Part shown: piece after piece, positions 1 through 8,256 of the stretch
Numbering within the stretch: the stretch's first letter is position 1
Layout of the letters: each line of letters begins with the position of its first letter
Made by a program: the position numbers and the translations under genes
Notes under the pieces: model-generated
Seen by the model: only the letters and a program-made list of their open reading frames with translations
Told to the model about the DNA's origin: nothing
Databases searched by the model: none
NCBI RefSeq assembly: GCF_023073315.1
Contig: NZ_JADPJH010000028.1
Coordinates: forward strand, 305,296 to 369,295
Direction: 5' to 3'
Length of the DNA: 64,000 nucleotides
Source of the DNA: Bradyrhizobium sp. 1
Lineage (GTDB): Bacteria > Pseudomonadota > Alphaproteobacteria > Rhizobiales > Xanthobacteraceae

Positions 1-23
1 TCGCACGGCTGTTCGTGAGGATA

Positions 24-106
24 GATACCCCTCACCCGGCTTCGCTTCGCGAATCCACCCTCTCCCGCAAGGGGCGAGGGTGCAGCGGCGCAAGGGGAGA
101 GGGAAA
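24..106. repeat. Interspersed palindromic repeat, partial copy
   Basis: The stretch reads as a 'cccctcaccc...ccaccctctcccgcaagggg' type element followed by a second 'caaggggagaggg' arm. It resembles the right half of the fuller copies at 9135-9278 and 29561-29698. Its position just downstream of the DUF3280-like gene (minus strand) suggests it may also fold as a transcript end. Function is not known from the sequence. Confidence 0.55.
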
Positions 107-108
107 AA

Positions 109-612
109 CTACTCCCGCTTACCGTAATTCGGCGCGAGCAACCGGTTGCGGATCAGGTAGCTCATCGTGCGCGACCACGACTCGTCCGTGTTGCCGCGCA
201 TGTCGGCGCTGGCTGCGGCGATCATGGTGCCGGTCTTCACGTCGCGCAGATAGATGTTCAGGTTGATGATCAGATTCGAGACCTTCTGCACCATGCCGGT
301 GATCTCGAGCTCGGCACCCAACTCCCCGGCAAGCTTGAGGTCGCAGCCGCCGCAGGCCTGTAAGTTCGCGTGACTGGCGGCATTCCTGACCGGTGCGATG
401 TCGAGCAGCTGGAACCGGCCTGACTCAGCCAGTTCCTTGCGCAGCTGCTCGCTGATGCGCAGGAGCCGCGCCTCTTCCGGCTTGGAGCCATAGAACTCAC
501 CGGGCAGGCTGGTGTCGATCAGCTCTAAATCGAACACCACGAGCTTCGGCGGATCGGCGAGCGCGGCTGAGCCCGTCACCAGCAAAGCCGCGAAACAAAT
601 CAGCGCTCGCAT
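109..612 (-). CDS. Secreted DUF3280/DUF2380-like protein
   Basis: A 167-residue predicted periplasmic protein. The start at 612 is chosen because it places a clear signal peptide (MRALICFAALLVTGSAALA) at the N terminus; an upstream in-frame start at 675 would bury it. The mature part begins with a beta strand (KLVVFDLELID) and has an internal CGGC pair near the middle, then a TGMVQKVS...NLNIYLRDVKTG segment typical of small periplasmic proteins annotated DUF3280 or DUF2380. It is divergent from the lut/PQQ ABC operon, with about 120 bp between the starts, and such proteins are commonly found beside PQQ-associated ABC genes. The biochemical role is unknown; a periplasmic accessory role is an inference from context. 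Confidence 0.7.
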   Translation of the reverse strand: MRALICFAALLVTGSAALADPPKLVVFDLELIDTSLPGEFYGSKPEEARLLRISEQLRKELAESGRFQLLDIAPVRNAASHANLQACGGCDLKLAGELGAELEITGMVQKVSNLIINLNIYLRDVKTGTMIAAASADMRGNTDESWSRTMSYLIRNRLLAPNYGKRE

Positions 613-732
613 GATCGTGATTCCAATCCTCGTGCGGACGAAATGCGGGGTTGCATGCCCTGACAAATCGGTCATGCTTCAGCAGAAACAATTCTCCACC
701 GGCGGTCAAGCCGAGGAGCTTACGGAGGAAAC

Positions 733-1914
733 ATGATCCGATGGTTGGCCGGCCTGATCGGCTGGAGTCTGCTCGCGACGCAAGTGCTCGCGGCCGACCC
801 CGTCATGATCGGCGTCGGTTATCTCGGCCTCGCCGGCACCCGATCGACGCTGTCGCTGGTCGAGCAGCCCGCGGAGAATGACGGCCTCGCCGGCGCGCGC
901 CTTGCCATCGAGGACAACAACACCACCGGAAAATTCCTCAACCAGCGCTTTACGCTGGAGGAGCGCCGCATTCGGGAAGGCGAGGACGTGGTTCAGGCCG
1001 CAACCGAGCTTGCCGAAAAAAACGGCTTCATCATCGCCGACCTGCCGGCCGATGCGCTGCTGAAGGTCTCGGACGCCCTGCGCGACCGCGGCACGCTGCT
1101 GTTCAATGCAGGCGCGATCGACGAGCGGCTGCGCGAAGCCGATTGCCGCGCCAATGTCATCCACACCGCACCGACGCGCGCGATGCTGGCGGATGCGCTC
1201 GGCCAGTACCTGGTGTGGAAGCAGTGGAAGCGCTGGCTACTCGTGGTCGGCTCGCATGACGAGGACAAGCTGTTTGCGGACGCGCTCCGGCGCACTGCCA
1301 CACGGTTCGGCGCCAAGATCGTGCAGGAAAAGATTTTTGAGGACAAAGGCGGCGCGCGGCGCACCGACAGCGGCGTGACGCTGATCCAGCGCCAGATGCC
1401 GGTGTTCACGCAAGGCGCACCGGCTTACGACGTGCTGGTCGCCGCCGACGAGAGCGAGGTGTTCGGCGCCTACCTGCCCTATCGCACCTGGGATCCCCGC
1501 CCCGTCGCGGGCTCGGCCGGCCTCGTGCCGCGCAGCTGGGATGCTTCGCAGGACCAGTGGGGCGCGATCCAGATGCAGAACCGCTTCGTCAAGCTGAATT
1601 CGCGGCGGATGACGCCGCTCGACATGCAAGTCTGGACCGCGGTGCGCATGATCGGCGAGGCCACTTCGCGCACAAATTCCGGCGACGCAAAGAAGGTGAC
1701 GGATTTCATCAAGGGCCCGGATTTCTCCGTCGCCGCCTTCAAGGGCACAAAGCTGACGCTGCGCGACTGGAATCTCCAATTGCGCCAGCCGATCCTGCTG
1801 GTCGACGGCCGCATGGTGGTGTCGGTGTCGCCGCAGGAAGGTTTTCTGCACCAGGTCTCCGAGCTCGACACGCTCGGCTACGATCGCCCGGAGAGCAAAT
1901 GCAAGCTGAAATGA
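733..1914 (+). CDS. PQQ-associated ABC transporter periplasmic binding protein (LutA-like)
   Basis: A 393-residue binding protein of the branched-chain amino-acid receptor fold (type I periplasmic binding protein). The N-terminal signal ends near LAADPVMIG. The family is the substrate-binding component of the ABC set that accompanies PQQ-dependent alcohol dehydrogenases; in Methylobacterium the equivalent gene is part of the lanthanide uptake cluster, so a lanthanide or metallophore role is possible but inferred. AGGAAAC lies just upstream of the ATG. It is the first gene of an operon in which every following gene overlaps its predecessor by ATGA, so translation of binding protein, beta-propeller, ATPase, permease and secreted protein is probably coupled. 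Confidence 0.85.
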   Translation: MIRWLAGLIGWSLLATQVLAADPVMIGVGYLGLAGTRSTLSLVEQPAENDGLAGARLAIEDNNTTGKFLNQRFTLEERRIREGEDVVQAATELAEKNGFIIADLPADALLKVSDALRDRGTLLFNAGAIDERLREADCRANVIHTAPTRAMLADALGQYLVWKQWKRWLLVVGSHDEDKLFADALRRTATRFGAKIVQEKIFEDKGGARRTDSGVTLIQRQMPVFTQGAPAYDVLVAADESEVFGAYLPYRTWDPRPVAGSAGLVPRSWDASQDQWGAIQMQNRFVKLNSRRMTPLDMQVWTAVRMIGEATSRTNSGDAKKVTDFIKGPDFSVAAFKGTKLTLRDWNLQLRQPILLVDGRMVVSVSPQEGFLHQVSELDTLGYDRPESKCKLK

Positions 1915-2906
1915 GGGACATTAAAGTGAGGACTTGGATGTCGCGCATGTGGCGTGTTGGGCTTCTCTCCGGATTGGCGCTGACGGCAGCGCCCGCGCAC
2001 GCGTTCGTCGCCTATGTCTCGAATGAGAAGAGCAACACGGTCTCGGTGATCGACACCGAGAGCTGGACGGTGACCAAGACCATCAAGGTCGGCCAGCGCC
2101 CGCGCGGCATCGATTTCACGCGCGACGGCAAGTTCGTCATGGTCGCGGTCGGCGACGACGACACCATCCAAATGATCGACGCCAAGACGCAAGCCGTGGT
2201 GGACAGCCTGCCCTCCGGCCCCGACCCCGAACTGTTCGCGCAGGATGCCGCCGGAAAAATCCTCTACGTCGCCAACGAGAACGACAACACGGTAACCGTG
2301 ATCGATCTCGAGAAACGCGCCCGCCTCGGCGACATCCAGGTCGGCGTCGAGCCGGAGGGCATGACCATCAGCCCGGACGGCAAGATTCTGATCAACACGT
2401 CCGAGACGACCAACATGGCGCATTTCATCGACACCCATTCGCGTCAGATCGTCGCCAATGTGCTGGTCGACGCGCGGCCGCGCTTTGCCGAGTTCAAGCA
2501 CGACAGTTCGGAGCTGTGGGTCTCCTCGGAGATCGGCGGCACCGTCTCGGTGATCGATCCCGGAAAGCACGAGGTGATCGGCAAGGTCAATTTCGAGATT
2601 CCGGGCCTGCGGAAGGAGGCGATCCAGCCGGTCGGCATCGGCATGACCAAAGACGACAAGACCGCCTTCGTCGCGCTCGGCCCCGCGAACCGTATCGCCG
2701 TGGTCGATGTCGCCACGCGCAAGGTGACGAAGTACCTGCTGGTCGGACAACGCGTCTGGCACATGGCGTTCACGCCCGATGAAAAGTATCTGCTCACGAC
2801 CAACGGCGTCTCCAACGACGTCTCCGTCATCGACGTCGCCGCGCAAAAGGTGATCAAGACCATTCAGGTGGGCGAACTGCCCTGGGGTATCACGATCGCG
2901 CCATGA
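1911..2906 (+). CDS. PQQ-associated YVTN beta-propeller protein (LutD-like)
   Basis: A 331-residue secreted beta-propeller. The ATG at 1911 overlaps the upstream TGA (ATGA) and is followed by a short basic stretch and a signal sequence ending AAPAHAF. The mature protein has repeated blades of the YVxNEKSNTVSVID type (for example ANENDNTVTVID, GGTVSVIDP, TTNGVSNDVSVIDV), the hallmark of YVTN-repeat proteins of the PQQ-dependent catabolism system. It should sit in the periplasm and form part of the transport or electron-relay assembly encoded by the operon. The substrate or partner is not evident from sequence. Confidence 0.85.
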   Translation: MRDIKVRTWMSRMWRVGLLSGLALTAAPAHAFVAYVSNEKSNTVSVIDTESWTVTKTIKVGQRPRGIDFTRDGKFVMVAVGDDDTIQMIDAKTQAVVDSLPSGPDPELFAQDAAGKILYVANENDNTVTVIDLEKRARLGDIQVGVEPEGMTISPDGKILINTSETTNMAHFIDTHSRQIVANVLVDARPRFAEFKHDSSELWVSSEIGGTVSVIDPGKHEVIGKVNFEIPGLRKEAIQPVGIGMTKDDKTAFVALGPANRIAVVDVATRKVTKYLLVGQRVWHMAFTPDEKYLLTTNGVSNDVSVIDVAAQKVIKTIQVGELPWGITIAP

Positions 2907-3709
2907 CCAGCCCTGCCCCCATCGCCGAACCACAGGAGATGCCGAGCCCTGATCCGGCCACGGTGCCGGCGCTGTCGATCGACGGCGTCAGCCACTCCTA
3001 CGGCCCGCGTCGGGCGCTGATCGACGTCTCCTTCAACGTGCAGCCTGCTAGCTTCACCGCGCTGCTCGGGCTCAACGGCGCGGGCAAGAGCACGCTGTTC
3101 TCGCTGATCACGCGGCTGTTCGGCATCCAGACCGGCCATGTCGGCATCTTCGGCAACGATATCGGCCAAAACCCCGGCGAGGCGCTGCGGCTGCTCGGCG
3201 TCGTGTTTCAGCCACGCACGCTCGATCTCGATCTGTCGCTGAAGCAGAACCTGCTCTATCACGCCGCCCTTCACGGCATCAGCCGCCGCGACGCCCGCGC
3301 ACGAGCCGCCGAGCTGCTCGACCGGATCGGGCTTGCGGATCGCGCCGGCAGCAAGGTGCGTGATCTCTCCGGCGGCCAGATGCGGCGGCTGGAGATCGCG
3401 CGGGCGCTATTGCACCGGCCGCGCCTGTTGCTGCTGGACGAGCCGACCGTCGGCTTGGATGTCAAGGCGCGCGCCGACATCATCAGCCATGTCCGCCAGC
3501 TCGTCACCGAGCAAGGCATCGGCGTGCTCTGGGCCACGCATCTGTTCGACGAGATCATGGCCGGTGACGACCTCGTGGTGCTGCACCAGGGCAAGGTGCT
3601 GGCGCAGGGGCCGATGAGCCGCGTCATCGCGGAGGCCGGCGCGCAGGACGTCAACACCGCCTTCATGCGCCTGACCGGTGCGCAAACCATGCCGGGAGGC
3701 GGCGCATGA
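2903..3709 (+). CDS. PQQ-associated ABC transporter ATP-binding protein (LutE-like)
   Basis: A 268-residue cytoplasmic ATPase. It has Walker A (GLNGAGKST), Q-loop (VFQPRTLD), ABC signature (LSGGQMRRLEIARALL), Walker B (LLLLDEPTVGLD) and the H-loop in WATHLFDE. The first 25 residues are a Pro-rich extension before the ATPase core begins at ALSIDGVSHSYG. The start overlaps the previous stop (ATGA) and the end overlaps the permease start. Together with the ABC-2 permease it would energise the transporter served by the upstream binding protein. ABC-2 permeases often export, so the direction of transport is uncertain. Confidence 0.9.
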   Translation: MTSPAPIAEPQEMPSPDPATVPALSIDGVSHSYGPRRALIDVSFNVQPASFTALLGLNGAGKSTLFSLITRLFGIQTGHVGIFGNDIGQNPGEALRLLGVVFQPRTLDLDLSLKQNLLYHAALHGISRRDARARAAELLDRIGLADRAGSKVRDLSGGQMRRLEIARALLHRPRLLLLDEPTVGLDVKARADIISHVRQLVTEQGIGVLWATHLFDEIMAGDDLVVLHQGKVLAQGPMSRVIAEAGAQDVNTAFMRLTGAQTMPGGGA

Positions 3710-4554
3710 GCAGCATCACGACGCGCGACGCGCCACCCGGCTTCTCGGCCAGTGAGTACATGACCTGCCTCACCGGCATCGTCTGGCGCGAGGGGCTGCG
3801 CTTCCTGCATCAGCGCGAGCGCTTCGTCTCGGCGCTGGTGCGGCCGCTGGTGTGGCTGTTCATTTTCGCCGCCGGCTTCCGCCAGGTGCTCGGCATCTCC
3901 ATCATCCCTCCCTACGAAACCTATATCCTCTACGAGGTCTTCATCGCGCCCGGGCTGATGGCGATGATCCAGCTCTTCAACGGCATGCAGTCCTCGCTCT
4001 CGATGGTCTATGACCGCGAGATGGGCAACATGCGTACGCTGCTGGTAAGCCCGCTGCCGCGCGGCTTCCTGCTGTTCTGCAAGCTGCTCGCGGGCACCGC
4101 GGTGTCGCTGCTCCAGGTCTATGCGTTCCTCTTGATCGCCTGGTTTTGGGACATTACCCCGCCGCCGATAGGCTATCTCACGGTGCTGCCGGCGCTGATC
4201 CTGTCGGGACTGATGCTGGGCTCGCTCGGCATGCTGATCTCCTCCGGCATCAAGCAGCTTGAAAGCTTTGCCGGCGTGATGAATTTTGTCATCTTCCCGA
4301 TGTTCTTCGCATCATCGGCGCTCTACCCGCTCTGGCGGGTGCAGGAGGGCAGCCCCTATCTCTATTATGTATGCCAGGCCAATCCGTTCACCCACGCGGT
4401 CGAACTGATACGGTTTGCGCTGTATGGGCAGATCAACTGGATCTCGCTGGCGGTCGTGGCCGGCTGCACAATCGTCTTCATGATCGGCGCGATCTATGCC
4501 TATGATCCCTCGCGCGGGCTGGCGCGACGGGGCCCTGCGGGAGGCGAAGGATGA
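3706..4554 (+). CDS. PQQ-associated ABC-2 type permease (LutF/PedC-like)
   Basis: A 282-residue integral membrane protein of the ABC-2 family with about six hydrophobic segments, including LVWLFIFAAGFRQVL, LLQVYAFLLIAWFW, LTVLPALILSGLMLGSLGML and ISLAVVAGCTIVFMIGAIYA. The segment YDREMGNMRTLLVSPLPR is the typical cytoplasmic coupling region of this class. Homologues occur in PQQ-alcohol dehydrogenase gene sets of pseudomonads and in methylotroph lanthanide clusters. It is translationally coupled at both ends by ATGA overlaps. Confidence 0.88.
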   Translation: MSSITTRDAPPGFSASEYMTCLTGIVWREGLRFLHQRERFVSALVRPLVWLFIFAAGFRQVLGISIIPPYETYILYEVFIAPGLMAMIQLFNGMQSSLSMVYDREMGNMRTLLVSPLPRGFLLFCKLLAGTAVSLLQVYAFLLIAWFWDITPPPIGYLTVLPALILSGLMLGSLGMLISSGIKQLESFAGVMNFVIFPMFFASSALYPLWRVQEGSPYLYYVCQANPFTHAVELIRFALYGQINWISLAVVAGCTIVFMIGAIYAYDPSRGLARRGPAGGEG

Positions 4555-5165
4555 TCGTTCGGGTTCTGGCCATCGCTGGTGTGGCACTCGCAGTCGCGAG
4601 CACGGCCGCGCGTGCGGCCGATCCGCGTTATCCTAACTGGCCCTGCGCGCAGGCCAAGGTGCCGGAGATTTCGCTCGCCGCCGTCTGGGCCGGCCCGGAA
4701 CTCGGCGACGCCGAGACCAAGTGGAAGGACGATGCCAAGATCAGTGCGCTGGTCTCGAAGCTGTCCGCGCGCAAGACGCCGATGGACGAGGCCGAGAAGT
4801 CCGTGAAGGAGTTTCTGGCCGGCTCCGCCACTGACAAGACCGCCAACGCAAAACTCCTGTTCGCCGGCCTGTTCGACACGCTCAATGCGCAGCGCTCCCA
4901 GGTCATGAACGGTCTCGAACGGGTCAGCCGCAAGCAGCGCGAGGCCGCCGACAAGATCCGCGAGGAAACGATCCAGCTCCAGGCGCTCCAGGGCGCGACG
5001 CCGCATGACGACACCAAGCTCGAGGCGCTCAGCAACGAGCTGATCTGGAAGACCCGCATCTTCGAGGACCGTAACAAGGTGGTGCGGTTCGTCTGCGAGG
5101 TTCCGACCGCGATCGACCAGCGCCTGTTCGCGCTCGGGCGCGTGATCCAGCAGGAAATGGAATAG
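4551..5165 (+). CDS. Secreted protein of the PQQ/lut-like ABC operon
   Basis: A 204-residue protein with a signal peptide (MIVRVLAIAGVALAVASTAARAA). The mature part is largely helical and charged, with probable coiled-coil stretches around KQREAADKIREETIQLQALQG. Two cysteines are seen, one near the N terminus of the mature protein (WPCAQAKVPE) and one near the C terminus (RFVCEVPTA), which could form a disulfide in the periplasm. It overlaps the permease by ATGA and is the last gene of the operon; a hairpin follows directly. Lanthanide clusters carry a periplasmic protein at the same place (LutG), but I cannot show that the two are homologous. Function unknown. Confidence 0.75.
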   Translation: MIVRVLAIAGVALAVASTAARAADPRYPNWPCAQAKVPEISLAAVWAGPELGDAETKWKDDAKISALVSKLSARKTPMDEAEKSVKEFLAGSATDKTANAKLLFAGLFDTLNAQRSQVMNGLERVSRKQREAADKIREETIQLQALQGATPHDDTKLEALSNELIWKTRIFEDRNKVVRFVCEVPTAIDQRLFALGRVIQQEME

Positions 5166-5182
5166 CGTCAGCCTTGCTGACG
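5166..5182 (+). terminator. Hairpin after the ABC operon
   Basis: CGTCAGC and GCTGACG form a perfect 7-bp stem around a 3-base loop directly after the stop codon of the last operon gene, followed by GCTTTCC. The T tract is weak, so efficiency is uncertain. Confidence 0.5.
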
Positions 5183-5294
5183 GCTTTCCAAAAGTTCCGG
5201 CGATATCAACGCGATCGTTAACCTTTGCCACGCTATCTGCCGGAACCAAATCGATCTAGGATGGCTTGTCGATGCTAGACACCTGGAGGCCTCG

Positions 5295-5594
5295 ATGGGA
5301 ACAGCAAGATTCATCTACACAGGCGCCGCGGCCCTCAGCATCCTCGCAACCAGCGCTTTTGCTGACGACATGACCGGAATGGTCACGCGGATCGATCGGC
5401 TCAACAGCACGATCTCGATCCAGCAGACGCAGAAAGGCACGGTCGGCGGCGGCGCAGGCGGCGCCGGCGCGCTCCAGCAGTACAAGGCCAAGGACGCCGC
5501 GATGCTCGACGCCGTGCATGCGGGTGACCGGGTGACGTACTCGGCGACCAGCGCGGATGGCACGGGCACGCTGACGAAGTTGCAGAAGCAGTAG
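5295..5594 (+). CDS. Small secreted DUF1344/CusF-like protein
   Basis: A 99-residue exported protein preceded by a good ribosome site (TGGAGG, 7 bases from ATG). The signal peptide ends at SAFADD. The mature domain has a short beta pattern (MTGMVTRIDRLNSTISI ... LDAVHAGDRVTYSAT) recalling small OB-fold periplasmic proteins of the DUF1344 and CusF types, with an inserted Gly/Ala-rich loop (GGGAGGAGALQQ). Metal-binding Met/His residues of true CusF are not obvious, so a metal role should not be assumed. It stands alone between the ABC operon and the convergent CxxxCW gene. Confidence 0.6.
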   Translation: MGTARFIYTGAAALSILATSAFADDMTGMVTRIDRLNSTISIQQTQKGTVGGGAGGAGALQQYKAKDAAMLDAVHAGDRVTYSATSADGTGTLTKLQKQ

Positions 5595-5654
5595 GTGTAG
5601 TCTTCGGGTGAGGGAGCCTCCGCGAATCCGTCTGTCACCATGAATGCGGAAGCA

Positions 5655-5703
5655 GCCCCTCACCCCAACCCTCTCCCCGTAAGAACGGGGCGAGGGAGTA
5701 GAC
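5655..5703. repeat. Interspersed palindromic repeat, short copy
   Basis: The sequence 'cccctcacccc...cctctccccgtaagaacggggcgaggg' forms a hairpin (CTCCCCGT / ACGGGGCGAG) between two convergent genes. It resembles the repeat family at 24-106, 9135-9278 and 29561-29698 and may act as a bidirectional transcript end. Confidence 0.5.
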
Positions 5704-5706
5704 CGC

Positions 5707-6264
5707 CTACTGCTCCGGCCGCGGCTGCGGCTGGGCCTTTTCGGTCGGAAGCTTTGCGCGCTCCCAGCCGTCGGTGCCGTCAGGGTACCAGGCGACGTTG
5801 GAATAGCCGTAGGCCAGCGCGCGCTTGGCGGCGTTCCACGACATCCAGCAATCCGCCAGGCAATAGATCACCAGCAGCGCGGCCTTGTCGCCGCGGGATG
5901 CCTGCACGAGGCCGCGCTGGAAATAATCATCCATGGCCGGCGGCAACGTGCCGTAGCCGGTATCCGGCAGCCAAAGGCTGCCTGGAATGTTTTTCCGCGG
6001 CATGTCGCGCCACACCGTGCCCTCAGGCAAGTTCTTCGGCTTCGGCGCGCGCGGCAGCACGTCGACGAACGCGCCGTTCTTCGCGCGCCAGATCGCCTCG
6101 GCTTCCCCAGTCGTGAGCACGCGCGCGCGCGCCAGCGTCGCCGGCACCGGCGCACGGTAATTTTCGGTACGATAGACCTCGGGCTCGAACGGCTCCAGCT
6201 GCTGCGCCAACGCCGGCGCCGCCAGCGTGGCGGCGACAAGCGCAGCGGCCATGCGCCGCTTCAC
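5707..6264 (-). CDS. PQQ-associated rhodanese-like CxxxCW motif protein
   Basis: A 185-residue secreted protein. I choose the GTG at 6264 because it overlaps the upstream stop (GTGA) and starts a signal peptide (KRRMAAALVAATLAAPALA). The fold is rhodanese-like, with AFVDVLP, IPGSLWLP and the active-site-like segment YCLADCWMSWNAAKRA, giving C135, C139 and W140. This Cys-x3-Cys-Trp signature defines the family known from PQQ-dependent catabolism gene sets. It is coupled to the XoxJ-like binding protein and may handle sulfur or disulfide chemistry during maturation of the periplasmic dehydrogenase system. That last role is inference. Confidence 0.85.
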   Translation of the reverse strand: MKRRMAAALVAATLAAPALAQQLEPFEPEVYRTENYRAPVPATLARARVLTTGEAEAIWRAKNGAFVDVLPRAPKPKNLPEGTVWRDMPRKNIPGSLWLPDTGYGTLPPAMDDYFQRGLVQASRGDKAALLVIYCLADCWMSWNAAKRALAYGYSNVAWYPDGTDGWERAKLPTEKAQPQPRPEQ

Positions 6265-7142
6265 GGTGCCTTCTTGGCCGTCTCCGCACCGAGCGGCCGG
6301 TCGTTCTCGTCGAGCAGGGGAACGCCGAAGTCGAGCAGGATCTTGTTGATCTCGCCCTGGTTCTCCTGAATGAGCTTGTTGAGCTGCCGCTTCCAGTTCT
6401 GGTCGGCGGGCCTGACGCCCATACCGATGCGATAGACCAGTTTTGGTCCGGTGGGTTCCTTCACCAGCGGCGTGACATGCATCGAACCGGCCTTCTTGGC
6501 ATAGAAGCCCGCCATCGGCCCCCACAGCACGCCGGCGTCGATCTTGCCGTTGGCGAGATCGTCGATCATCGCCTGCGCCGAATTGTCGTAGCGGGTGTCG
6601 ATCATCAGCGGGTAAGGCTTTGCGTTCCCCATTAGGCCCGCGAGCGCCATGTTGGTGGCCGGCGGCGTGCCGGCGACGATGCCGACATGCTTGCCCTTGA
6701 GCCTTTCGTCTTCGAGCGTGTCGACGTCTTCGAGCCCGCCGCCCGCTTTCGAGACCAGCGCGTAGGACGTGCGGTAATAGGGATTGGTGCCCTGCACGAG
6801 ATCGTCGCCCTGCGGAAAGCCCATGATGACGTCGCAACGATGCGCACCCAAGGTCATCCGCACGAAACCGGTCGCCTGCGGAAAGAACGTGTAGTCGAGC
6901 TTCTTCTGGAGCTTGTCCGCGAACAACTCGGCGAGCTTGTTCTCGATCCCCTCCCCCTTCTCGTTGGAGAACGGCAGATTGCGCGGATCGGCGCAGACGC
7001 GCAGCACCTTTGGATCGACCAGCTCGAACGAGAGATCGCCGGTCTCGTTGGTCTGCGCGATGGCGGCATCGCCGAACGCGCAGGACGCAACCAGAACCCA
7101 AAGTGAAAACAACCAGCGACGATGTCGCCCGGCCTCCGTCAT
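6261..7142 (-). CDS. Quinoprotein dehydrogenase-associated periplasmic binding protein (XoxJ/MoxJ-like)
   Basis: A 293-residue exported protein of the solute-binding protein family 3 fold. The ATG at 7142 is selected because AGGAGG lies 8 bases upstream; two upstream ATGs lack a site. A signal peptide ends at DAAIAQ. The mature protein starts LSFELVDPKVLRVCADPRNLPFSNEKGEGIENKLAEL, typical of the probable ABC binding proteins that accompany quinoprotein dehydrogenases. XoxJ has been proposed to help activate or mature XoxF rather than to feed a transporter. A second, divergent relative occurs at 16812-17741. It is transcribed with the CxxxCW protein. Confidence 0.85.
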   Translation of the reverse strand: MTEAGRHRRWLFSLWVLVASCAFGDAAIAQTNETGDLSFELVDPKVLRVCADPRNLPFSNEKGEGIENKLAELFADKLQKKLDYTFFPQATGFVRMTLGAHRCDVIMGFPQGDDLVQGTNPYYRTSYALVSKAGGGLEDVDTLEDERLKGKHVGIVAGTPPATNMALAGLMGNAKPYPLMIDTRYDNSAQAMIDDLANGKIDAGVLWGPMAGFYAKKAGSMHVTPLVKEPTGPKLVYRIGMGVRPADQNWKRQLNKLIQENQGEINKILLDFGVPLLDENDRPLGAETAKKAP

Positions 7143-7271
7143 CGCGCTTCCTCCTCGTTTCATCCGAATGCTATCCATGCAACGCATGGACGCACCATGT
7201 TTCGCCAACTTTGCGCTGGCTTTTGTTTGCTGCAGTGCAATGAGGCCAATCCTTTGAACTGAGGCGGAAAA

Positions 7272-8198
7272 GTGTCTCGCATCGCTCTCGTGATCGCAGC
7301 CTTGTCCCTGCTGGGACTGTCAACGCTAGCACGCGCCGGGCAGGCCGAATTGCCTGTGAGCGAAGTCGCGCCGGGAATCTTCGTGCACTCGGGGACCATC
7401 GCGCTGATGACGCGCGAGAACGAGGGCGGCATCGCCAATGTCGGCTTCATCGTCGGCGAGGATGCGGTCGCCGTGATCGACACCGGCGGCAGTCTTCGCG
7501 AAGGCGAGGCGCTGCTGAAGGCCGTGCGGGCGCGGACCAGCAAGCCGGTCCGCTACGTCATCAACACCCACGGCCATCCCGACCATGTCTTCGGCAATGC
7601 TGCTTTTGTCGCGGAAGGGACCAGCTTTGTCGGACACAGCAAGCTCGCGCAGGCCCTGGCGGCGCGCGGGCCGTATTATCTGGACAATTTTAGACGCATC
7701 ATGGGCGATGAATTGATCTCGCCCGTGAAGATCGTGCCGCCGACCGTGCTCGTTCCGGACACCATGACGCTCGATCTCGGATCGCGCCGGCTCACCCTGC
7801 GAGCCTGGCCAGCCGGGCACAGCGACAATGATCTGACTGTGTACGACGAAACCACCAAGACGCTGTTCGCGGGCGACCTCGTCTTCCTCCGCCATATTCC
7901 TGTGATGGACGGAAGCATCCGCGGCTGGCTCGGCACGCTCGGGGAACTGGAAAAGATTCCAGCGGTCCGCGTCGTCCCCGGTCACGGGCCTGTGAGCGAA
8001 TGGCCTGCCGCGCTGGCGGACGAACGGCGTTATCTCACGACGCTGCTGGCGGACGTCCGGGCGTCGAACAAGAAGGGCGAATCGATCCGGATTGCGGCGG
8101 ACAAGGCGGGCGCCTCGGAACGGCAGCACTGGGAGCTGTTCGACGACTACAACGCCCGCAACGCAACCGCAGCATTTTCGGAAATTGAATGGGAGTAG
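7272..8198 (+). CDS. Quinoprotein relay system zinc metallohydrolase (MBL fold)
   Basis: A 308-residue secreted metallo-beta-lactamase-fold protein starting at GTG 7272 (GAGGCGG upstream), with a signal peptide ending STLARAG. The zinc motif is NTHGHPDHVFGN, with further ligands in WPAGHSDND, LFAGDLVF and VPGHGPVS. It is followed by the SoxYZ-like carrier gene. The pair is a recognised companion of PQQ-dependent dehydrogenase systems and is related to SoxH. The substrate is unknown; hydrolysis of a thioester or persulfide-type adduct on the carrier cysteine has been suggested by analogy with the Sox system. Confidence 0.88.
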   Translation: MSRIALVIAALSLLGLSTLARAGQAELPVSEVAPGIFVHSGTIALMTRENEGGIANVGFIVGEDAVAVIDTGGSLREGEALLKAVRARTSKPVRYVINTHGHPDHVFGNAAFVAEGTSFVGHSKLAQALAARGPYYLDNFRRIMGDELISPVKIVPPTVLVPDTMTLDLGSRRLTLRAWPAGHSDNDLTVYDETTKTLFAGDLVFLRHIPVMDGSIRGWLGTLGELEKIPAVRVVPGHGPVSEWPAALADERRYLTTLLADVRASNKKGESIRIAADKAGASERQHWELFDDYNARNATAAFSEIEWE

Positions 8199-8256
8199 CA
8201 GACGCGCTACGCTAGGTGACGGGAGATCAGCTTCGCTGACTCCGGAGACCACGACC

